From: Hymenobacter gummosus
GTDB taxonomy: Bacteria; Bacteroidota; Bacteroidia; Cytophagales; Hymenobacteraceae
DNA: 64,000 bases
Direction of reading: 5' to 3'
Assembly (NCBI RefSeq): GCF_003970915.1
Contig: NZ_RXOF01000001.1
Location: 434,001-498,000, forward strand
Part shown: in pieces, positions 52,855 to 61,136 of the stretch
Layout of the letters: every line of letters starts with the position of its first letter
How positions within the stretch are numbered: the first letter of the stretch is position 1
Notes under the pieces: model-generated
The model's input: only the letters and a program-made list of their open reading frames with translations
Told to the model about the DNA's origin: nothing
Databases searched by the model: none
Translations under genes and position numbers: made by a program

Positions 52855-52862
52855 CGAAGGTA
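52855..52862 (-). promoter_or_regulatory. -7-like box (TACCTTCG) of the desulfhydrase gene
   Basis: Near-match to TAnnTTTG (TTCG variant) on the minus strand, ending 5 bases before the ATG; again consistent with a leaderless transcript. The same spacing occurs before selD, the 31160 esterase, murF-alr and mazG. Confidence 0.4.
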
Positions 52863-52911
52863 AGGCGACGGGCTCGGGGCGGGCTCGGGGCAAGGTTAGG
52901 TCCACAAGCCA

Positions 52912-52969
52912 AAGACCAGGGTTAGCTCTCCTCCTCCTCAGCTGAAGAGGAGAGCTAACCTTTAGTCTT
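52912..52969. repeat. Hairpin upstream of the desulfhydrase gene
   Basis: Perfect 14-bp stem (52920-52933 / 52947-52960), extended by AAGAC/GTCTT (52912-52916 / 52965-52969). No T-run follows, so a terminator for the downstream orphan gene is uncertain. Confidence 0.6.
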
Positions 52970-52999
52970 ACCCTTTAGCTTCTAGCTGGGGCTACAACG

Positions 53000-53038
53000 C
53001 ACCACGCCCCGGCTGCGCGGGGCAACCGGGGCGTGGTG
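53000..53038. repeat. GC-rich hairpin downstream of the orphan coiled-coil gene
   Basis: Perfect 13-bp stem (53000-53012 / 53026-53038) 28 bases past the stop of the minus-strand gene. A T-run precedes it on that strand rather than follows it, so terminator use is doubtful. Confidence 0.6.
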
Positions 53039-53066
53039 GAAAAAGCTACGCTGTGGGTGCCGCGGC

Positions 53067-53480
53067 CTACAGCTGGGCGCGGCGGGCCAGCACGGCGGCG
53101 CGGCTGGCTTCGAGGCTGGCGCGGCGCTCGGCGGTTTCGTCCACGTCGGCCTCGCGCAGCACCAGGTACACGGGGCCGCGGTCGGCCTGCCGGTAGCCGA
53201 GCTTGCGCTGCTCGTACTGGGCGTCGGTCAGCTCCTCCTCGGTTTTGCGGTACTCATCGGTGCCGGGCGTGAGGTTGCCCAGCGAGGCATTCAGCTCGGT
53301 GATTTTGCTGCTCAGCCGGGCGAGGCGGTTGCTGATGTTGACCGCGTCGCCGCTGGCCCCGTCGCGCTGGTAGTCCGCGTCGAAGGCGCGCTTGCCGATG
53401 ATGCGCAGCTTCTCGTCGATGGCGGCCACGACCGCGTCGCACTGCGCCGGGGTGGTGAGCAGGTTTAGGGAAAGGGACAT
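53067..53480 (-). CDS. Orphan coiled-coil protein, unknown function
   Basis: 137 residues, no signal and no TM. An alpha-helical, charged protein with heptad-like stretches (SNRLARLSSKITELNASLGNL, RKTEEELTDAQYEQRKLGYRQ). ATG at 53480 chosen because the longer frame to 53579 reads poorly. Not recognised. Orphan small genes like this next to XRE genes may be accessory DNA. Confidence 0.55.
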   Translation of the reverse strand: MSLSLNLLTTPAQCDAVVAAIDEKLRIIGKRAFDADYQRDGASGDAVNISNRLARLSSKITELNASLGNLTPGTDEYRKTEEELTDAQYEQRKLGYRQADRGPVYLVLREADVDETAERRASLEASRAAVLARRAQL

Positions 53481-53688
53481 AGAGGGTAAGGAAATAAGGA
53501 ATGAGGGGGTTGGGAACGTACCGGCAGCCGGCACACCTCGAACCGTCGAGGTTTGCAATTGTATCAGCGCGAGGACCACATTTCCGATAGATTCCCAAAA
53601 TAATCCTTGCTAAACCTCCTGATTCGCAGAAATCGGCTTCGGCGGCAGCAAATGCCCATTTTGGGACAGCCCGCCGCCGGCCCCGCCC

Positions 53689-54312
53689 CTACTCACCGGC
53701 CGGGTTGGGAGGGGCCGGGGCCTCGCCCAGCAGTTGTTCCAGCCCGCGGATTTCGGCCTCCAGCAGCTGCGCTTTCAGGGCCCGCCAAGCCAGGGCCGTG
53801 GGCGTGGGCTGCCGGTGCGCCAGCCGCCGGGTGCCCAGCTCCAGCAGCGCCAGCCACTCCTGCTCCCGCTCGGGCGGGCGGCCCGCATCGGCAGGCGGGG
53901 CCGCGGCGGGGGGCTGGGCCAGGGCCTCGGCCAGGCGGGCAAGGGTGAGGTGGCGGCGCTCCAGCTGCGCGGCTCGGGCGGCGGGGGCCGCCTCGTCGTA
54001 GCGCAGGTGGTAGAGGCGCCGGCGGCAGCCGCGCAGGCGCTTGCGCAGGGCGGCGGCTTCCGCCGGGCTGGGGCCGGCGGGCGGGGCGGGTGGCGCCGCG
54101 GCCCCGGCCGGGGCCGCGGCGGCGGGCAGCAGGGCGGCCAGGCGGTACAGGCGCTCCTGGGCCCGGGCCGAGTAGCCCCGGCGGCCATTCTCCACGTGAC
54201 TGACCTGGGCCGCCGTCACGCCCAGCAGCAGGCCCAGCTCCTCGCGGGTGAGGCCCAGGCGGGTACGCAGCTGGGCGGAAAAGGCCAGGGAGGGGCGGGC
54301 AATGCGCGTCAT
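53689..54312 (-). CDS. XRE-family helix-turn-helix regulator with Ala/Pro-rich C-terminus
   Basis: 207 residues. N-terminal HTH (about 13-50: RTRLGLTREELGLLLGVTAAQVSHVENGRRGY) of the XRE type, with VSHVENGRR as the second-helix/recognition region. From about residue 58 a Pro/Ala-rich linker leads to a helical region (REQEWLALLELGTRRLAHRQ) and the C-terminus, which may dimerise. Very GC-rich. Divergent from the surface-protein gene; two covarying palindromes lie in the gap and are the obvious operator candidates. Confidence 0.8.
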   Translation of the reverse strand: MTRIARPSLAFSAQLRTRLGLTREELGLLLGVTAAQVSHVENGRRGYSARAQERLYRLAALLPAAAAPAGAAAPPAPPAGPSPAEAAALRKRLRGCRRRLYHLRYDEAAPAARAAQLERRHLTLARLAEALAQPPAAAPPADAGRPPEREQEWLALLELGTRRLAHRQPTPTALAWRALKAQLLEAEIRGLEQLLGEAPAPPNPAGE

Positions 54313-54336
54313 GGCAGGGATGAAGCAGGCAGCAGG

Positions 54337-54428
54337 AGTATCAAATAATTTAAAAATAAATCATTTGATACTTTGGTCGGGCAGCGCAAGGAGTATCGAA
54401 TGATTTAAAAATAAAACATTCGATACTC
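54337..54428. promoter_or_regulatory. Two tandem palindromes, candidate XRE operators
   Basis: IR1: arms 54337-54346 / 54363-54372; IR2: arms 54391-54402 / 54417-54428. The two 36-base units align base for base, as AGTATC(A/G)AAT...ATT(T/C)GATACT around an AT-rich ATTTAAAAATAAA spacer. The A/G in the left arm changes in step with T/C on the right, so palindromic pairing is conserved. Centres are 55 bases apart. Confidence 0.75.
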
Positions 54429-54567
54429 TCTGGACCACGGGGTGCCGGGCCGCGGACCTGGAGCAGCCGGCCGGCCCTGACACCATTCCGGCCCGGGAAG
54501 GGCATTGTTTAGCGAGCTATTATTCACGTCCTTACCCTTTAGTATTCACCTTTAACCATTCCGCAGT

Positions 54568-57500
54568 ATGAAGTACGCTTACCGTATGTCTCGATGGCTG
54601 TTGGGTTGGGTTGGGTTGATGGGCAGTATTCTACAAGCGCAGGCGCAGTGCCCTGCGTCGCCGGGGCCGGTGCCGGCTTCCGGCAACCTCGTAGCGAATG
54701 GGAGTTTCGAGCTGTACAGCCAGTGTCCGTCTCAAATAGCTCAGGCAGGAAACATAGAGGCTTGCTACTGGAATGTGCCTCCGCCTACTAATGGTACAGC
54801 CGATTATTTTAACGACTGCGCCGCTGCCAATACGAATGTTAGCGTGCCGTTTAACTATCCCAATTGTGGCCTTAACGGATACGGAACAGACGCGCTTAAC
54901 AATGGCCCCGGAGCGGGCCACGCTTATGCGGGAATCATCGCCTACACAAATACAGCCTCTACCTACCGGGAATACATCAGCGGTACCTTGCTGGCTCCTA
55001 TTGTCAGCGGACGAAGCTACTACGCGGAGTTCTACGCCCGAATAGCCCAGCAATCAGCTTACGCGGTGCCGCAACTAGCGCTAGGTACCGCCACCATTAC
55101 GACTACCTTGTCTACTATTGGTATCTATCCGCTTACCCAAGTGGGCATTACCACACCGGCGCCGATAACGGCGCCCAGCGGCAGCAACACCGCTTGGAGA
55201 CTCGTGAACGGTGGCTTCACGGCTACTGCCAATGCGACCAACGTTGTGATTGGCAATTTTCAGCCCAACCCTGCGTCGCCATTGCAAGGGCCAGGCGCTG
55301 GTCAACCGCAATGCCAGGGGACGGGGCCAGCAATGGCTACGCAAGCCTACTACTACATCGACAACGTTGCGCTCCACGCCATCGACGCTGGCCCGGACCT
55401 GAACCTGACGTGTGGCCCCCAACCCAACCCGCCCACCCTCGGCGGGCCGCCGCTGCCGGCCACGGCCAATGCCACGTACCAGTGGAGCCCGCGGTACGGC
55501 CTGAGCAACCCAACGTCCCCGAACCCGCAGGTGCTACAGGTGGGCGGCACCATCAACTACACCTTAACCGTGACCATCAACGGGCAATCTTTCACCGACG
55601 TGGTAACGGTCAATGGCAGCGGCGTGTGCCCCTGCAACCATCCCTACACCCACCAGGGCGGGCCGGCCAACAGCTACCAGGCCGCCCAGCACAACGCGGG
55701 TAATCAGCCCTACGAAATCGGGGTGGCCGGCCAGGTTACGACTATCGACATCAGCCAGTCGCCCTACAACGGGCAAGTGATTTTCGACGGCACCTACCAC
55801 GTGCTCGGGCCGGTGAAGTTTGAGAACGGGGAAGCCGTGCTCCGCCAGGGCACCACCTTTTACTTCGACGCCGACCAGCCGCCTTCGGCCCTGCTGCAGC
55901 CCTCCTGCCACTCCGCTATCGGCATCAACGAGTACGCCTCGCGCCTGTACGCGGGCAAGGAATCGACCCTGCGGCTGGAGGGCGCCACGCTTACCTCCAC
56001 CTGCGAGCAGCTGTGGGGCGGGGTGACGTTGATCAGCGGCGGCAAGCTGCACCTCATGCCCGTCTCGGCCCAGCAGAGCAAGCGCAACGAGATTAGCCAC
56101 GCCTACGTGGGCGTGCTGGTGGAAGGGTACTGCAGCGACGCCGCCCAGCCGGAGTACTACGTGCACGACACCGACATCTTCAACTGCCGTTTCGGCCTGT
56201 TCGACGTGGTGCGCACGCAGGTGGTGCCGGGCGAGGGGGTGCAGGGCTGCCTCTTCTCCTCCAACCCCGCCACCATGCTGGCGCCCTTCCGCCCGAACGC
56301 GAACGGGGGCTACTACACCGAAACCGGCATCATGCTCGACGGACCCGGCACCAGCGGCCTGCAGCTGCAGTACAATACGTTCGACAACCTGGTGAAGGGG
56401 GCGCAGGTAAGCGGCAACGGCACCACGCTGCGCAACAACACCTTTACCCGCTGCTACTTCTTCGGCGTTGGCGTGGGCGCCTACCTCAACGGCCTGACCT
56501 ACTCGCGGCAGGTGACGGTGCGCAATAACACCATCACCGTGCCCAATGATTATTTCAACGCCAACCAGATTAATGATAGCGACGTGGTGGCGGGCATCGT
56601 GCTCAACGAGTACTCCCCCACACCCATTACCGTCTTCCGCAACACCATCAGCGGGGCCGGCAGCAGCCCCACCGCCACGGGCAAGCAGCAGGCCGGCGTC
56701 ATCAGCTACAACGTGGACCAGGTGACCATCCAGGGCAACGCCGTCGGCAACCTGGACCACGGCCTGGAGCTGCAGAACGTGGGCGGCTACGCCTGCATGG
56801 CCTGCCCCAGCAGCCCCATCATCGGTACCGTGGTGGCCGACAATACCCTGACCGGCAACAGCTACGGCGTTTATCTCAAGGGCAACCCGCAGTACGCCTA
56901 CGTCATTCCGCAAATAGCCTGCAATACCTTGAACAATAGCAGCCTGAGCGGTATCAACTACGGTATTTTCCTGGCTTCTCAGACTTACCTGCCGGATTTG
57001 GGCTCCAATGGCTACCGCAACGCCAACCTTTTCGTTAACGCTCTTGGCACAAGCCCGGTGTGGAATGAGGGAGGTGGCTCGACCACGTACTGGGGCTATA
57101 ATGGGGAGAATACTTCTAACTCCGGTGCTGGCCCTGGTAGCTTGTTGTCCTTGAATTTAATTGCGCCCCCAAACCAAGTGTGTAACAACCGGGACTACAC
57201 GGCCGGTCTGAATCGCAACGGAGTGACGGCCCAAATGGTGGTGGACTGGCAGCAGCAGATTCTGCGCCGGCAGGGCCCGGCGCGGGAGCGGTGGCAGCTG
57301 GAGCAGGAGGTGCTGCGCTACTACCACAACGGCGGCCGGCAGGCCGCGCTGGAAACCTTCGTGCGCACGCTGCCGCTGTTCAACGACTCGGCCTTTTACC
57401 GGCTCAGCTTCTACCTGCTCGACCACTACCAGCGCACGGGCCAAGCGGCGGCCCGGCAAAGCCTGCGCACTTACGTGCTTCTTTACGGCAGCGCCGACGC

Positions 57501-57981
57501 GGAGGTAGTCCAGACGCTGGCCTACGCCGAGGCCATGCAGCGCCTGGCCCAAGCCCGGCGCGGGCTGTCCGCCGCCGACAGCCTGCTGCTCACGCAGGTG
57601 GCCCAATCGGGCGGCAGCCTGGCCGACGCGGCCTGCATGACCCTGCGCCTGTTCCACCCCGGCCTGCGCTGCGGCGGGGGCACCTTGCCGCCCAGCCTGC
57701 GGGCGGGTAGCGTCGCCACCCCGGCCCGGCCGCGCATTAGTGGCCTGTACCCCAACCCGGCTGCCGACCAGGTGCGCGTGCGCTGCACCGGCCTGGCGGG
57801 CTTGTGCCAGGTGGTGGTGCGCGACCTGCGCACGGGGAAAGTGGTCGGGCAGGTCGGGGTGCAGAGCGCGGGCGGCGAGGCCCAACTGGATACAAGTCGC
57901 ATCCCGGCGGGCCTGTACGCCTGCCAGCTGGTGCAAGACGGCCGGGTGGTGGGCGTGGAGCGTTTGCAGATTGCCCGTTAA
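54568..57981 (+). CDS. T9SS-secreted surface protein with parallel beta-helix
   Basis: 1137 residues. Signal peptide to about residue 27. The N-terminal part is a beta-sandwich (NLVANGSFELYSQCPSQIAQ, like LamG-type or choice-of-anchor domains), followed by a PKD-like segment (YQWSPRYGLSNPTSPNPQVL) and a right-handed beta-helix (about 430-850) with many NTI/NTF repeats. A helical section (about 890-1040) leads to the T9SS type A sorting domain (about 1050-1137: GLYPNPAADQVRV, IPAGLYACQLVQDGRVVGVE). Base composition is uneven (AT-rich patches at 54591-55350 and 56920-57190). First of three tandem T9SS genes. Confidence 0.85.
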   Translation: MKYAYRMSRWLLGWVGLMGSILQAQAQCPASPGPVPASGNLVANGSFELYSQCPSQIAQAGNIEACYWNVPPPTNGTADYFNDCAAANTNVSVPFNYPNCGLNGYGTDALNNGPGAGHAYAGIIAYTNTASTYREYISGTLLAPIVSGRSYYAEFYARIAQQSAYAVPQLALGTATITTTLSTIGIYPLTQVGITTPAPITAPSGSNTAWRLVNGGFTATANATNVVIGNFQPNPASPLQGPGAGQPQCQGTGPAMATQAYYYIDNVALHAIDAGPDLNLTCGPQPNPPTLGGPPLPATANATYQWSPRYGLSNPTSPNPQVLQVGGTINYTLTVTINGQSFTDVVTVNGSGVCPCNHPYTHQGGPANSYQAAQHNAGNQPYEIGVAGQVTTIDISQSPYNGQVIFDGTYHVLGPVKFENGEAVLRQGTTFYFDADQPPSALLQPSCHSAIGINEYASRLYAGKESTLRLEGATLTSTCEQLWGGVTLISGGKLHLMPVSAQQSKRNEISHAYVGVLVEGYCSDAAQPEYYVHDTDIFNCRFGLFDVVRTQVVPGEGVQGCLFSSNPATMLAPFRPNANGGYYTETGIMLDGPGTSGLQLQYNTFDNLVKGAQVSGNGTTLRNNTFTRCYFFGVGVGAYLNGLTYSRQVTVRNNTITVPNDYFNANQINDSDVVAGIVLNEYSPTPITVFRNTISGAGSSPTATGKQQAGVISYNVDQVTIQGNAVGNLDHGLELQNVGGYACMACPSSPIIGTVVADNTLTGNSYGVYLKGNPQYAYVIPQIACNTLNNSSLSGINYGIFLASQTYLPDLGSNGYRNANLFVNALGTSPVWNEGGGSTTYWGYNGENTSNSGAGPGSLLSLNLIAPPNQVCNNRDYTAGLNRNGVTAQMVVDWQQQILRRQGPARERWQLEQEVLRYYHNGGRQAALETFVRTLPLFNDSAFYRLSFYLLDHYQRTGQAAARQSLRTYVLLYGSADAEVVQTLAYAEAMQRLAQARRGLSAADSLLLTQVAQSGGSLADAACMTLRLFHPGLRCGGGTLPPSLRAGSVATPARPRISGLYPNPAADQVRVRCTGLAGLCQVVVRDLRTGKVVGQVGVQSAGGEAQLDTSRIPAGLYACQLVQDGRVVGVERLQIAR

Positions 57982-57991
57982 CCCCAACTCA

Positions 57992-59509
57992 ATGCTTTGC
58001 TTCTTCTCTCGTTGGGCATGGGCACTACTGAGCGCTGCTGGTCTGCTGGCCGGCGGCGCTCCGCCAGCCTACGCCCAAGCGCCGCGCCTGGTCGTGGACC
58101 ACTTCTATCCCCACACCGCCCCGCGCTACCCGACGCTGTTCAACGACGCCCTGTTCACCCCGCAGGGCAACGTACTGGTGGCCGGCCCGCAGGCCAACGA
58201 CCCACTGCAGCCCTTCCACAACCGCTTTTTGCTGCTGTCGCCCCGCACGCTCGACACGCTCTGGACAGCCAAGGGTCTGGACATGAATTTTGGCCCGCAA
58301 CGGCTGGTACCGGGGCCGGGTAGCCAGGTTACTTTTTGTGGTAGCACCATTGGCAGCTCGACACCCACCGAATGGGCGTTGCAGACCATCAGCCCGGCCG
58401 GGCGCATCCGGCGCACGGCGGCGCTGCCCCCCTCCGGGGCCTGGGGGCGTCAGCTTGGTGCGGCCCTGCGCACGCCCGACGGGGGCCTGCTCTGGGCGGG
58501 CTCCACGTTCGGTGCCGCCAACCGGCGGCGGGCCGAGCTGGTGCGCACCGACAGCGCGGGCACGGTGCTCTGGCAGCGGGCGCAGGGCTGGGACCTGAAC
58601 GACTACCAGACCGATGCAGCTTACACCAACACGGGCACGGTGCTGCTGGCCGGTATCTACCTGCAGCCCCACACCCCGCCTATCGCCCTGCCGCCCTGGG
58701 GCGTGCGCCTGCTGGAAGTCACGGCCCGGGGCGACTCGGTGCGCGGCGTGCGCCTGGCCCCGCGCGGCCTGCGCCCGGTGGAAACGCGCTACGGCTACCA
58801 CCGCCTACTGCCTTTGGCCGACGGGGGCTTTGTGCTGCCCGCCGACGGGGACACCACCCTCAACGGGCGGCGCGAGACCCAGCCGCTGCTCTTGAAGGTG
58901 GACCGGCAGCTGCGCCTGCAGTGGTGGCGCGCCTACCGCACCTCCGTTGGTATGCGCTACACCAACGCAGTGGCCCTGGCCGACGGCTCCCTCCTGGTGC
59001 TGGCCAGCGGCGGGCCGGGCGCCAGCGGGGTGGCCTACTCCTACTACCTGCACCGCTACGACGCGCAGGGGCGCTTGCTGAATGAATACCCCTTCGTCAC
59101 CACCGCCTGCCCCAACCTGCAAGTCATCAAGCTGCTGGCCGACCCGACCGGGCGCTTCCTGTTCGTGGGCGGGGGCTGCGAGGGCTACAGCGGCGGCGGG
59201 GCGTATGCGGCCATCATCGATTTGGCCGGGCTGCCCTCCGTCGTCACAGCGGCGGCCCCGGCCCGGCCGGCGCCGGCCGCCCTGCTGCAGCTCTACCCCA
59301 ACCCGGCCCACGAGCAGGCCACCGTGCGCGTGGCGCGGGCCGGCACCGTACGCCTGCTCGACGCGGTGGGGCGCGTGGTGCACCAGCAGGCCGTGCGGGC
59401 CGGGCAAAACCGGCTGGCCATTGGCACGCTGCCCGCCGGCCTCTACGCCTGCCAGCTGGTGCAAGACGGCCGGGTGGTGGCCGTGGAGCGCTTGCAGATT
59501 GCCCGTTAA
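57992..59509 (+). CDS. T9SS-secreted repeat protein (first paralogue)
   Basis: 505 residues. Signal peptide ending PPAYAQ. Body (about 30-420) with repeated W/P-rich blades (APRYPTLFNDALFTPQGNVLV, RFLLLSPRTLDTLW, TPDGGLLWAGSTFG) like a beta-propeller, then the T9SS sorting domain (about 425-505) with LQLYPNPAHEQATV and LPAGLYACQLVQDGRVVAV. About 85% similar to the next gene over the body, but the last 376 bases are identical to it. It lies 10 bases after the beta-helix gene and in the same operon. Confidence 0.85.
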   Translation: MLCFFSRWAWALLSAAGLLAGGAPPAYAQAPRLVVDHFYPHTAPRYPTLFNDALFTPQGNVLVAGPQANDPLQPFHNRFLLLSPRTLDTLWTAKGLDMNFGPQRLVPGPGSQVTFCGSTIGSSTPTEWALQTISPAGRIRRTAALPPSGAWGRQLGAALRTPDGGLLWAGSTFGAANRRRAELVRTDSAGTVLWQRAQGWDLNDYQTDAAYTNTGTVLLAGIYLQPHTPPIALPPWGVRLLEVTARGDSVRGVRLAPRGLRPVETRYGYHRLLPLADGGFVLPADGDTTLNGRRETQPLLLKVDRQLRLQWWRAYRTSVGMRYTNAVALADGSLLVLASGGPGASGVAYSYYLHRYDAQGRLLNEYPFVTTACPNLQVIKLLADPTGRFLFVGGGCEGYSGGGAYAAIIDLAGLPSVVTAAAPARPAPAALLQLYPNPAHEQATVRVARAGTVRLLDAVGRVVHQQAVRAGQNRLAIGTLPAGLYACQLVQDGRVVAVERLQIAR

Positions 59510-59519
59510 GTTCGCCGCT

Positions 59520-61013
59520 ATGCTCCGCTTCCTCTTCTGTTGGGTGCTGTTGGGCACCGCCAGCCTGTGGGCTGGCGGCGCTCCACCAGCCTACGCCCAA
59601 GCGCCGCGCCTGGTCGTGGACCACTTCTACCCCCACACCGCCCCGCGCTACCCGACACTGTTCAACGACGCCGTGTTCACCCCGCAGGGGAATGTGCTGG
59701 TGAGCGGCCCGCAGGCCAATGACCCGCTGCAGCCTTTCCACAACCGCTTTCTGCTGCTCTCACCCACTACCCTCGACACGCTCTGGACCGCCGTGGGCCT
59801 GGACATGAGGTACGGCATGCAGCGGCTGGTGCCGGGGCCGGGCAACCAGTTCACCTTCTGCGGCCACATCTTCGGCAGCACCCCCCCCACCGAATGGGCC
59901 TTGCAAATCATCAGCCCGGCCGGGCGGGTGCGGCGCACGGCGGCGCTGCCCCCCTCCGGGGCGCAGGGCCGCGCCTTCGGAGCGGCCCTGCGCACGCCCG
60001 ACGGGGGCCTGCTCTGGGCGGGCTCCACGTTCGGCGCCTCCGACCGGCGGCGGGCCGAGCTGGTGCGCACCGACAGCGCGGGCACGGTGCTCTGGCGCCG
60101 CGAACAGGGCTGGGACCTGAACGACTACCAGACCGACGCGGCCTACACCAACACGGGCACGGTGCTGCTGGCCGGGGTGTACGTGCAGCCCTACACCGGG
60201 CCCATCACCCTCTCGCCCTGGGGCGTGCGCCTGCTGGAAGTCACGGCCCGGGGCGACTCGGTGCGCGGCGTGCGCCTGGCCCCGCGCGGCCTGCGCCCGG
60301 TGGAGACGCGCTACGGCTACCACCGCCTACTGCCCTTGGCCGACGGGGGCTTCGTGCTGCCCGCCGACGGGGACACGACCCTCAACGGGCGGCGCGAGGT
60401 GCAGCCGCTGCTCTTGAAAGTGGACCGACAGCTGCGCCTGCAGTGGTGGCGCGCCTACCGCGCCTCCGTGGGCCTGCGCTACTTCGGCACGGTGGCCCTG
60501 GCCGACGGCTCCCTGCTGGTGCTGGTCGCCGGCCGCACCTCCACCTACTACCTGCACCGCTACGACGCGCAGGGGCGGCTGCTCAACGAGTACCGCTTCG
60601 TGACCACGGCCTGCCCCAACCTGGACCCCATCAAGCTGCTGGCCGACCCGACCGGGCGCTTCCTGTTCGTGGGCGGGGGCTGCGAGGGCTACAGCGGCGG
60701 CGGGGCGTATGCGGCCATCATCGATTTGGCCGGGCTGCCCTCCGTCGTCACAGCGGCGGCCCCGGCCCGGCCGGCGCCGGCCGCCCTGCTGCAGCTCTAC
60801 CCCAACCCGGCCCACGAGCAGGCCACCGTGCGCGTGGCGCGGGCCGGCACCGTACGCCTGCTCGACGCGGTGGGGCGCGTGGTGCACCAGCAGGCCGTGC
60901 GGGCCGGGCAAAACCGGCTGGCCATTGGCACGCTGCCCGCCGGCCTCTACGCCTGCCAGCTGGTGCAAGACGGCCGGGTGGTGGCCGTGGAGCGCTTGCA
61001 GATTGTGCGTTGA
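59520..61013 (+). CDS. T9SS-secreted repeat protein (second paralogue)
   Basis: 497 residues, paralogue of the preceding gene: same signal peptide end (PPAYAQ), same blades, same sorting domain. The body differs at many sites (RFLLLSPTTLDTLW), but bases 60630-61005 are identical to 59126-59501. It ends in TGA after GATTGTGCG, and is followed by a terminator. Cell-surface or secreted; ligand unknown. Confidence 0.85.
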   Translation: MLRFLFCWVLLGTASLWAGGAPPAYAQAPRLVVDHFYPHTAPRYPTLFNDAVFTPQGNVLVSGPQANDPLQPFHNRFLLLSPTTLDTLWTAVGLDMRYGMQRLVPGPGNQFTFCGHIFGSTPPTEWALQIISPAGRVRRTAALPPSGAQGRAFGAALRTPDGGLLWAGSTFGASDRRRAELVRTDSAGTVLWRREQGWDLNDYQTDAAYTNTGTVLLAGVYVQPYTGPITLSPWGVRLLEVTARGDSVRGVRLAPRGLRPVETRYGYHRLLPLADGGFVLPADGDTTLNGRREVQPLLLKVDRQLRLQWWRAYRASVGLRYFGTVALADGSLLVLVAGRTSTYYLHRYDAQGRLLNEYRFVTTACPNLDPIKLLADPTGRFLFVGGGCEGYSGGGAYAAIIDLAGLPSVVTAAAPARPAPAALLQLYPNPAHEQATVRVARAGTVRLLDAVGRVVHQQAVRAGQNRLAIGTLPAGLYACQLVQDGRVVAVERLQIVR

Positions 61014-61030
61014 GGCAGCGGCTATTCGCC

Positions 61031-61070
61031 AAACGGCCCGCGCTACCAGTGGTAGGGCGGGCCGTTTGCT
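61031..61070 (+). terminator. Terminator of the T9SS gene trio
   Basis: 11-bp outer stem (61031-61041 / 61057-61067) with an inner 5-bp stem (61043-61047 / 61051-61055), 17 bases after the stop. The following T-run is weak (GCTTATTC), but the stem is very stable. Confidence 0.75.
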
Positions 61071-61136
61071 TATTCAGGGTGTGGGGTAAGGCAATGGTGC
61101 CACATGACTTCAACAGTCGGGGCCCCGCGGGACACG

